From assembly GCA_903921965.1 (NCBI GenBank), contig CAIXSE010000141.1:1-6762 (forward strand): a DNA stretch of 6,762 nt, given 5' to 3'. Source of the stretch: an uncultured Thermoleophilia bacterium (GTDB lineage: Bacteria > Actinomycetota > Thermoleophilia > UBA2241). Numbering within the stretch: position 1 is the stretch's first letter; each line of letters starts with the position of its first letter. The notes beneath the pieces are model-generated. The model searched no databases. It worked only from the letters and a program-made list of their open reading frames with translations, and was not told the DNA's origin. This document shows positions 1 through 5,064 of this stretch, piece after piece. The position numbers and the translations under genes were made by a program.

Positions 1-2663
1 CCGGCTGGGACCTCCCGACGGAGCTGTCCGCCGGGGCGCACACGTTCGCCGTCCCCGCCGGAATCCTGCGCCTGAGCGCCGTCCTCACGGGCGGCGCCGC
101 AGACGAGGACGTGATCACCAAGACCGGCGCCGGCACGCTGCGGCTCGACGGCGCCGCCGGCTATGACGGTGACGTCGCGATCCTCGAGGGCGTGCTCGAC
201 CTGACCACCCCACCCGCCGTGCCCGCCACCGCCGACGTCGACGTCTCGTCCGGCGCGACCCTCGCCGTGTCGTTCGACACGCGCGGGGAGCCGGCGACCC
301 TGGGCGGGACGCTCTCCGGCCCGTCGGACTCGCGACTCGAGCTCAACGACAATGCGACGCTCCTGCTCGCCGGCGATCCTTCCGGCTTCTCCGGCACGAC
401 GAGCGTGGCGGGCTCCGGCCCCGAGATCGGCGTGCTCCGCATCGGCGACGGCGTCGCCTTCGGCGGCTCCCTGACCGGCGGCGGCGCCGTGAGCGGCCAA
501 GGCAGCATCCCCGCCTTCGGCGACATCACCACCGTGTTCCCGGGTCTCGCCGGCTGGCTGCCTGTCAAGGGCACGTACCCCGCCCTCGAGGTCGGGATGC
601 TGCACAGCGCCACGACCACCTGGTCGCCGCTCACCAGGCTGGCTGTCACGATGACCGATGCCTCGGGCGCCGCGGGGACCGGCTACGACCAGGTGCAGGT
701 GGACGGTGACCTCACGATCCCGGCCGACGGGGTGGTCACGGTCGGCCCGGTCACCAGTGCGGCCGGTACCGTGGGCGAGTGCGCCGGCTTCGACCAGTAC
801 ACGTCGTACCGCTGGCACGTGGTGCGTGTGAGCGGCGCGATCGGCGGGTTCGACGGGGCCACGCTCGACGTCCCCACCGGCAGCTTCCTGAACGCGTACA
901 GCGGTGCGTTCGGTCTGGAGCAGGGCACTGTGAAGGTCGGGGACACCACGTACCAGACCATCGACCTGGTCTACACGCCGCCGGTGTTCAGCGGTCCCCC
1001 GGCCGTCGCCGGTAGCGTCGCCTCCTTCAGCGTCGGCACCACGCAGACGGTGACCTGGGAGACCAACGAGCCGATGGACGCCGGCACCTTCGACGTCGTC
1101 GCCGTCGACGCGGGCAGCGTCGAGACCACGGTCGTCGCCGGCGTGCCCGCCGACGGCACGGCGTCCTACGCCGCCACCTGGACGGTCGTGCAGAAGGCCG
1201 CTTCCGGCTGGAGGGTGAAGATCGTCTACCACGGCGCCGGCGACGTTCCGAGCGCGAAGAGCACCGCCTTCCGGATCGCGAACCCGGCGCTCACGGTCAC
1301 CGCGCCGCTGACCGGCAGCAGCTGGTCGAGGAACACCACCCAGACGGTGAGCTGGACCACGACCCCGGCGCTCGCCGCCGGCTCCTTCAGGGCCTGGGCG
1401 ACGCCGGCCGCCGGGGGGACGACGAGGTCGGTCTCGGCCACCGTCGTCCCCGTCGTCGCCGGGCAGACCGCCTACGAGCTGCCGTGCCGCTGGACGCTGC
1501 CCTCCGGCCTCTGGAAGCTCAGCGTCTACTACTACGTCTCGGGCAGCGCCTTCACGTGCCAGAACTCGGTGAAGGTGCAGGTCACCGTGCCCGCGGTCTA
1601 CACGATCACCTCCTCGAAGGGCACGGGCGGCACCATCAGCCCGCTCGGCGCGACCAGCGTCGAGGCCGGCGCCGACCAGAGCTACACCATCACCCCCACG
1701 GCCGGGTACCACGTCGCCGACGTGCTCGTCGACGGCGCCTCGGCCGGAGCCGTGACGAGCTACGAGTTCACGGCGGTGGACCGCGACCACACGATCGCCG
1801 CCTCGTTCGTGAAGAACCCGGGCATCGTGGTCACGGCGCCGGGTGAGGGCGCGAGCTGGACGCGCGGCACGACCGAGACGGTGAGCTGGACAGTCGCGCC
1901 GGCCCTCACCGTGGGCTCCTTCCGCGTCTGGGCGACGCCTGCGGCCGGTGGCACCACGAGGTCCGTCTCCACGACCGTCGTGCCGGTCGTCCCCGGGCAG
2001 AAGGACTACGGCCTCGACTGCCGCTGGACGCTGCCCACCGGCCTCTGGAAGCTCAGCGTCTACTACTACGCATTCGGCACCACGTTCACGAGCCAGAACG
2101 CGGTGAAGCCGCAGGTCACCGTGCCCGAGGGCTACGTCATCACGTCGTCGAAGGGCACCGGGGGCACCATCTCCCCGCTCGGGGTGACCTACCTCCTGGC
2201 CGGCGCCGACCAGAGCTACACGATCACGCCGGTGAGCGGCTACCACGTGAAGGACGTCGTGGTCGACTCGGCCTCGGTGGGGGCAACGTCCACCTGGCAG
2301 TTCACGAACGTGACGAGCGACCACACCATCGCGGCCGCGTTCGAGAAGAACCCGCAGATCGCCGTCACCGCTCCCGCCGACGGCTCCACCTGGAGCCGCG
2401 GCACCACCGAGACGGTGAGCTGGACGCTGAGCCCGACACTGACGGTCGGCTCCTTCCGCGTCTGGGCGACCCCGGCCGCCGGCGGCACGACGCGGGCCGT
2501 CTCCACGACCGTCGTCCCGGTCGTCCCCCTCCAGACCGCCTACAGCCTCGACTGCCGTATGGCCCTCACGTCCGGCGACTGGAAGCTCAGCGTCTACTAC
2601 TACGCCTCGGGCACCACCTTCACGAGCCAGAACGCCGTGAGGCCGGTGGTGCACGTGCCGTGA
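1..2663 (+). CDS. Large modular extracellular/surface protein, 5'-truncated (autotransporter-type strand repeats plus Kre9-like and InlB-B-like modules)
   Basis: The frame is open from base 3, so the true start lies upstream; 886 codons are visible before TGA at 2661-2663. The GTG at 111 sits inside a repeat and lacks a ribosome binding site. Visible residues 37-67 (TKTGAGTLRLDG...GVLDL) match the autotransporter-associated beta-strand repeat (PATR). A second copy lies at about 111-150 (nt 333-452). Residues about 180-326 continue a beta-rich, passenger-like region containing GYDQVQVDGDLTI. From about 327 come four Kre9/Ser-Thr-rich GPI-anchored-like modules (A0 divergent; A1, A2, A3 close), recognised by TTQTVSW or TTETVSW and KLSVYYY. 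Two InlB-B/bacterial-repeat-like modules (ITSSKGTGGTISPLG, DHTIAASF) separate A1/A2 and A2/A3. The protein stops right after A3. I see no LPXTG signal, C-terminal membrane helix, PEP-CTERM or beta-barrel, so the attachment mode is unknown. An extracellular structural or adhesive role is inference. It converges on the hydrolase gene. Confidence 0.85.
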   Translation, partial: GWDLPTELSAGAHTFAVPAGILRLSAVLTGGAADEDVITKTGAGTLRLDGAAGYDGDVAILEGVLDLTTPPAVPATADVDVSSGATLAVSFDTRGEPATLGGTLSGPSDSRLELNDNATLLLAGDPSGFSGTTSVAGSGPEIGVLRIGDGVAFGGSLTGGGAVSGQGSIPAFGDITTVFPGLAGWLPVKGTYPALEVGMLHSATTTWSPLTRLAVTMTDASGAAGTGYDQVQVDGDLTIPADGVVTVGPVTSAAGTVGECAGFDQYTSYRWHVVRVSGAIGGFDGATLDVPTGSFLNAYSGAFGLEQGTVKVGDTTYQTIDLVYTPPVFSGPPAVAGSVASFSVGTTQTVTWETNEPMDAGTFDVVAVDAGSVETTVVAGVPADGTASYAATWTVVQKAASGWRVKIVYHGAGDVPSAKSTAFRIANPALTVTAPLTGSSWSRNTTQTVSWTTTPALAAGSFRAWATPAAGGTTRSVSATVVPVVAGQTAYELPCRWTLPSGLWKLSVYYYVSGSAFTCQNSVKVQVTVPAVYTITSSKGTGGTISPLGATSVEAGADQSYTITPTAGYHVADVLVDGASAGAVTSYEFTAVDRDHTIAASFVKNPGIVVTAPGEGASWTRGTTETVSWTVAPALTVGSFRVWATPAAGGTTRSVSTTVVPVVPGQKDYGLDCRWTLPTGLWKLSVYYYAFGTTFTSQNAVKPQVTVPEGYVITSSKGTGGTISPLGVTYLLAGADQSYTITPVSGYHVKDVVVDSASVGATSTWQFTNVTSDHTIAAAFEKNPQIAVTAPADGSTWSRGTTETVSWTLSPTLTVGSFRVWATPAAGGTTRAVSTTVVPVVPLQTAYSLDCRMALTSGDWKLSVYYYASGTTFTSQNAVRPVVHVP
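111..452 (+). repeat. Two autotransporter-associated beta-strand (PATR-like) repeats
   Basis: Two degenerate protein-level repeats lie within the surface-protein gene. The first (nt 111-203) runs from VITKTGAGTL to GVLDL and fits the family pattern K-x-G-x-G-T-L-x-L-x-G ... G-x-L-x-L very well. The second (nt 333-452) has LELNDNATLLLAGD, then GFSGTTSV and ends in VLRIGDG. Between them lies DVDVSSGATLAV and ATLGGTLSG, typical of beta-helix passengers with such repeats. The family is known mainly from outer-membrane autotransporters and large exported beta-helical proteins. More copies probably lie upstream of the window. The repeats are not conserved at DNA level. Confidence 0.7.
975..1280 (+). 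other. Divergent first Kre9/Ser-Thr-rich-like module (A0) of the surface protein
   Basis: This roughly 100-residue segment precedes the regular array and aligns with it by eye: GTTQTVTWET matches the TTQTVSW strand, DAGTFDVVAV matches AAGSFRAWAT, YAATWTVVQKAASGWRVKIVYH matches the Trp-rich KLSVYYY strand. It lacks the conserved Cys and the triple Tyr, and no InlB-B-like module separates it from A1. It looks like an old copy of the domain that expanded downstream. Confidence 0.55.
1281..2660 (+). repeat. In-frame tandem array with exact 534-bp period (A1-B1, A2-B2, A3)
   Basis: Units are 1281-1814, 1815-2348 and a final partial unit 2349-2660. Each full unit is 178 codons: a Kre9-like A module (about 106 residues, starting at Asn-Pro) followed by an InlB-B-like B module (about 72 residues, starting at Tyr in YTITSS or YVITSS). 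The last unit holds only A, ending at VHVP directly before the stop codon, the equivalent of VTVP in A1 and A2. A block beginning TGGAAGCTCAGCGTCTACTA is identical in all three copies at 1512, 2046 and 2580, exactly 534 bp apart. No net indels separate the copies, and third positions are also largely shared, so duplication was fairly recent or copies are homogenised by recombination. Confidence 0.9.
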
Positions 2664-2671
2664 GCATCCGG

Positions 2672-2710
2672 TGTGGGTGGCGGCGGCCGGGAGAGCCGCC
2701 GCCGCCCACA
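2672..2710 (+). terminator. GC-rich stem-loop between convergent genes, probable terminator without U-tract
   Basis: Arms 2672-2687 and 2695-2710 pair over 16 bp around a 7-base loop (CGGGAGA, 2688-2694). The only imperfection is T2678/G2704, a G-U pair in RNA made from the + strand but an A-C mismatch in RNA from the - strand. The hairpin begins 9 bases after the surface-protein stop and lies just beyond the hydrolase stop at 2716-2718. No T-run follows on either side. U-less hairpins of this kind are proposed as terminators in high-GC Gram-positive bacteria. Better pairing on the + transcript suggests it serves mainly the surface-protein gene, while possibly acting in both directions. Confidence 0.65.
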
Positions 2711-2715
2711 GACTG

Positions 2716-4863
2716 TCACTGCCCCAGCGGTGCCTCCGTCACGGCCACCGTCGCGCCGGCCGGCCCGAAGACCACGAGGTACGAGCCGGCCGGCGCGCTC
2801 GCTTCCGAGGCCGGCGCGCACACGTCCGCTACAGCCGGCGCGCTCACGTCACCTACGGCGGGCCCGCCCTGCGCCAGCTTCGCGAAGTCGCCGCCGTACA
2901 GGTACCAGGCCGTGGCGCCGGCGATGCGCAGCGTCGCGCCGGCGGTCACCGTCCGCCATTCGGCGTAGCCGTCCGCGCCGATCGTGACTGCGTTCGCGCC
3001 CGCCTGCAGCGCCGGCACCGCGTCCAGCGGCCGGTACAGCGAGCTCGCCCAGCGCATCCACTCCTCGCCGCCGCGCCGCTCCACGACGAGGTCCTCCTGG
3101 TCGCGGCCGTAGTTCCCGGGGATCTGCAGGAACAGGTGTGCCACCTCGTCGTCCTGCGTCGCGTCGTGGATCTGCACGGCTCCGTACATCGGCACCGAGA
3201 CGCCGACGTAGCCGGGGAGCCCGGGGACCTCCCACACCTTGAGCGTCGGGCCGGTCGAGTCGTAGGTCGAGGAGTCCGGACGCTCGTTCACGACGACCCA
3301 GGTGCGGCCGGCGCGCGCCTGCCACGCGACGCTGAGCGGGGTACGCGGGCCGACCTTCTGGTACGCCAGGAGCTCCGTCGTCGAGTAGCCGTCGTGGCCG
3401 GTGAAGGTCATGACGAGGTACCTGCGGTTGCCCGCGCGGATGGAGCGGTAGCCGATGGGGCTGGTCCCGCGGTGGAAGCGGCCGTCGCGGCGCAGGGTGA
3501 AGTCGCTGCCGACCTCCGTCCACTGCCCGTCCGTGAGGGACTCGGTCGTGAGCGCCTGGGCGTCGCCCGGCGTCGGCGTGATGCGGAGGAGGTGCTCGAA
3601 GCTTGCCCACGTGCCGGTCATCGCCTCGAGTTGCGCGGCGGTGGCGGTGCGCTGCGGCGGGGCGGCGGCGGGTGCTTTCGGCGGCAGCGAGCGGATGGTC
3701 CCCTGCTCCTTGAGCGCCGCGAGCAGGACCTCGCGGCTGAGCCCGTCGAGCCAGTACGTCACGACGGGCGACCCGCTCACCATGATCGCCAGCCTGGCCT
3801 TCGGCGCGACCAGCAGGCTGCCGCCGTACTGGTCGCTGCCGCCGTTCTTGGCCCACCCGGTGACGCCGGCGGCCGCCAGGGCGGGCTCGGAGACGGTGTC
3901 CCAGCCGAGCCCGAACCGCATCATGCGGCTGGGCGCCGGGTCGAAGTTCCCGAGCGTCTGGTCGGCGGCCATCTCGGCGACGGAGGCCGCCGACAGCACG
4001 CGCACGCCGTCGAGCGTGCCTCCGTCCATCAGCATCCGCGCGAAGCGCGCCATGTCCGACGGCGTCGACCAGGCGCCGCCCGCGGCCAGCGGATTGACCG
4101 CCTCGCGCGGCCGCACGGAGCCGTCGGCCGCGTACGAGTGCGCGTATGTCCCCTCGGCGTAGGGCTCGACGGGGAACGTCGAGTGCCGCATGCCGAGCGG
4201 CGCGAAGAGCTCGTGCTCGACGAACCGGGCGTAGCTCTCGCCGGAGACGGCCTGCACCACGAGCTCGGCGAGCGTGAAGCCGTCGTTGCAGTACACGGAG
4301 TAGAGGCCGGGCGTCGCCTTGAGGCGCTGCGTCGCCGCGGTGTCGAGGAACCGCTGCAGGTAGCCGGGGTAGTACTGGGCCGTCGACCAGTCGGTGAAGT
4401 CGCTGCCGGGCAGCCCGGAGGAGTGGTCGATGGTCATGCGCACGGTGATGTCGGCGTAGGCGGGGGAGAGCATGCGGAAGGCCGGGACGTACGCCACGAC
4501 CGGGGCGTCGAGCTTCACCTTGCCCTGGTCGACGAGCTTCATGACGGCCGCGGCGGCGATGACCTTGCTCACGGAGCCGATGCCGTACATCGTGTCCGCT
4601 CCGGGCTTCGTCCGCGCCGCGACGTCGGCGTACCCGAACGTCTCCCGCCACACGGTGCGGTCGCCGGCGACCATGGCCACGGAGATCGACGAGGCGCCGG
4701 ACTCCTGCAGCGCCTCGGCGGCCAGCTCGCGGCCCAGGGCGATCGCCTTGTGGTAGTCGGTCGCCTTCGCCGCCGCGGCGCCGGCCACGGCGGCGAGGAC
4801 CAGGAGGAAGAGGAGCGCCGCGCAGACCACCCGGGCCGTGGCGCTCACCAGTCGCTGCTTCAT
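2716..4863 (-). CDS. Exported serine hydrolase, beta-lactamase/PBP4* superfamily (class C-like), with long C-terminal extension
   Basis: The protein has 715 residues. The start is ATG at 4863, with GGAGGG seven bases upstream and a signal peptide immediately after it (basic MKQR, hydrophobic residues about 12-31, Ala-rich cleavage region near 30-34). C14 lies early in the hydrophobic stretch, not in a lipobox. Residues about 45-385 form the beta-lactamase-related domain: nucleophile motif S97-V-S-K100, DHSSGLPG at 146-153, Y191-C-N193 as the YxN motif, and N340-G-G342 (or K339-N-G341) where the family has HxG, KTG or KGG. Members act as D-Ala-D-Ala peptidases, esterases or peptidases; the substrate here cannot be told. 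Residues about 405-500 resemble the small beta-domain following such catalytic domains. Residues 510-715 are beta-rich and unrecognised, interrupted by an Ala/Pro repeat linker (about 668-692). Single-domain relatives are usually about 350-500 residues. It is divergent from cphA and convergent with the surface protein. Confidence 0.88.
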   Translation of the reverse strand: MKQRLVSATARVVCAALLFLLVLAAVAGAAAAKATDYHKAIALGRELAAEALQESGASSISVAMVAGDRTVWRETFGYADVAARTKPGADTMYGIGSVSKVIAAAAVMKLVDQGKVKLDAPVVAYVPAFRMLSPAYADITVRMTIDHSSGLPGSDFTDWSTAQYYPGYLQRFLDTAATQRLKATPGLYSVYCNDGFTLAELVVQAVSGESYARFVEHELFAPLGMRHSTFPVEPYAEGTYAHSYAADGSVRPREAVNPLAAGGAWSTPSDMARFARMLMDGGTLDGVRVLSAASVAEMAADQTLGNFDPAPSRMMRFGLGWDTVSEPALAAAGVTGWAKNGGSDQYGGSLLVAPKARLAIMVSGSPVVTYWLDGLSREVLLAALKEQGTIRSLPPKAPAAAPPQRTATAAQLEAMTGTWASFEHLLRITPTPGDAQALTTESLTDGQWTEVGSDFTLRRDGRFHRGTSPIGYRSIRAGNRRYLVMTFTGHDGYSTTELLAYQKVGPRTPLSVAWQARAGRTWVVVNERPDSSTYDSTGPTLKVWEVPGLPGYVGVSVPMYGAVQIHDATQDDEVAHLFLQIPGNYGRDQEDLVVERRGGEEWMRWASSLYRPLDAVPALQAGANAVTIGADGYAEWRTVTAGATLRIAGATAWYLYGGDFAKLAQGGPAVGDVSAPAVADVCAPASEASAPAGSYLVVFGPAGATVAVTEAPLGQ
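2789..2850 (-). repeat. Short 21-24-bp minisatellite coding an Ala/Pro linker in the hydrolase
   Basis: The + strand core GCCGGCGCGC recurs at 2789, 2810 and 2834. The 17-base copies at 2810-2826 and 2834-2850 differ at one position; the copy at 2789-2805 is more diverged. Spacings of 21 and 24 bases keep frame and encode GDVSAPA, VADVCAPA and SEASAPA near residues 671-692. The segment separates the beta-rich stretch ending YLYGGDFAKLA from the last strand-like stretch SYLVVFGPAGATVAV, so it reads as an expandable loop or linker. Confidence 0.6.
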
Positions 4864-4870
4864 GCCGGCT

Positions 4871-4876
4871 CCCTCC
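4871..4876 (-). promoter_or_regulatory. Ribosome binding site of the serine hydrolase
   Basis: The + strand CCCTCC reads GGAGGG on the - strand, seven bases before ATG at 4863. It decides the start: the same - strand frame stays open far upstream to 6585, but only this ATG has both a strong Shine-Dalgarno match and a following signal peptide. Confidence 0.75.
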
Positions 4877-4893
4877 GTGTCCCGCGACCGTGC

Positions 4894-4906
4894 CGGAGCG
4901 GCTCCG
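4894..4906. promoter_or_regulatory. Small dyad, possible operator
   Basis: CGGAGC (4894-4899) and GCTCCG (4901-4906) are perfect inverted arms around a single G. It lies about 30 bases upstream of the hydrolase start and overlaps the first direct-repeat copy. Its symmetry and place between divergent genes fit a regulator site, but at this GC content a 6-bp dyad could be chance. Confidence 0.25.
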
Positions 4907-4946
4907 CCGGCCGGCCCTTCCCCGTCTTGTGTCGGCTCCGCCGGCC
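4899..4946. repeat. 14-bp direct repeat pair in the divergent region
   Basis: CGGCTCCGCCGGCC occurs exactly at 4899-4912 and 4933-4946, 34 bp from start to start, slightly over three helical turns. Paired direct sites of this spacing can bind a regulator on the same DNA face. No factor can be named, and the sequence may instead reflect local GC-rich duplication. Confidence 0.45.
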
Positions 4947-4983
4947 CCGCGCATGAGGCGGCGGCCGGGCGGCACGCGTCTTG

Positions 4984-4989
4984 TAGAAT
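4984..4989 (+). promoter_or_regulatory. Candidate -10 element for cphA
   Basis: TAGAAT differs from TATAAT at one base and sits in the only notably AT-containing patch of the divergent region (TTGTAGAATCACA, 4981-4993). It would place transcription start near 4996 and give a leader of about 70 bases before ATG at 5065. The expected -35 position (about 4961-4966) reads GCGGCC, a poor match, so activation by a regulator or an alternative sigma factor is possible. Confidence 0.4.
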
Positions 4990-5000
4990 CACACCCTCGC

Positions 5001-5029
5001 GGACGGCGCAGCCCGCGCCGCCTGCGTCC
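5001..5029 (+). promoter_or_regulatory. Possible hairpin in the cphA leader
   Basis: GGAC (5001-5004) can pair with GTCC (5026-5029), and GGCGC (5005-5009) with GCGCC (5015-5019) around the loop AGCCC, leaving a one-sided bulge. The structure ends 23 bases before the RBS. There is no U-run or recognisable riboswitch core. Inverted repeats this short are frequent in DNA this GC-rich. Confidence 0.2.
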
Positions 5030-5052
5030 GGTCCGACGCCAGCGGCCTCGCC

Positions 5053-5059
5053 GAGGGGG
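5053..5059 (+). promoter_or_regulatory. Ribosome binding site of cphA
   Basis: GAGGGGG ends five bases before ATG at 5065. Another ATG overlaps at 5060, but it is out of the long frame and too close to the purine run, so 5065 is the start. Confidence 0.7.
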
Positions 5060-5064
5060 ATGAC

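Larger units (their letters stand above)
4864..5064. promoter_or_regulatory. Divergent intergenic control region between the hydrolase and cphA
   Basis: This 201-bp gap separates two divergent start codons and must hold the start signals for both, unless either is served from further away. It contains the hydrolase RBS (4871-4876), a 13-bp dyad (4894-4906), a 14-bp direct repeat (4899-4912 and 4933-4946), a lone AT-containing patch with a -10-like hexamer for cphA (4984-4989), a GC-rich possible leader hairpin (5001-5029) and the cphA RBS (5053-5059). I find no convincing -10 for the hydrolase: there is no TA dinucleotide between 4877 and 4960, so its promoter may overlap the AT patch or be atypical. 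I see no coding potential or RNA gene here. Confidence 0.6.

Noticed and set aside
111..113. GTG as the start codon of the surface protein.
   Set aside because: It lies inside a PATR repeat, has no Shine-Dalgarno sequence, and the frame is open with similar composition back to base 3.
161..2506. Several - strand open frames inside the surface-protein gene, some repeated at the array period.
   Set aside because: They are antisense reflections of the repeated modules with no start signals; their similarity to each other comes from the DNA repeat.
1281..2660. CRISPR array or insertion sequence as the source of the repeats.
   Set aside because: The units are 534 bp, contiguous and in frame, with no spacers, terminal inverted repeats or transposase.
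1..2663. Classical type V autotransporter.
   Set aside because: There is no C-terminal beta-barrel; the chain ends in a Kre9-like module. Only the passenger-type repeats are shared.
2716..4863. A true beta-lactamase resistance gene.
   Set aside because: The catalytic motifs are of the broad class C/PBP4*/esterase superfamily, the third motif is atypical and a long tail is present. Resistance cannot be inferred.
2671..4956. A long + strand open frame opposite the hydrolase gene.
   Set aside because: It reads as Arg/Gly/Ala/His-rich sequence with no domain, is antisense to a gene with clear catalytic motifs, and has no RBS. It is a GC-bias shadow.
2849..4975. A second long - strand frame overlapping the hydrolase.
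   Set aside because: It is Arg/Gly/Pro-rich throughout, with no motif. The overlapping frame carries the signal peptide and the SxxK and YxN motifs.
5001..5029. Riboswitch or attenuator in the cphA leader.
   Set aside because: Only a short GC hairpin is seen, with no U-run, leader peptide or recognisable aptamer core.
5060..5062. ATG at 5060 as an alternative cphA start.
   Set aside because: It is out of frame with the CphA reading and directly abuts the purine-rich RBS.
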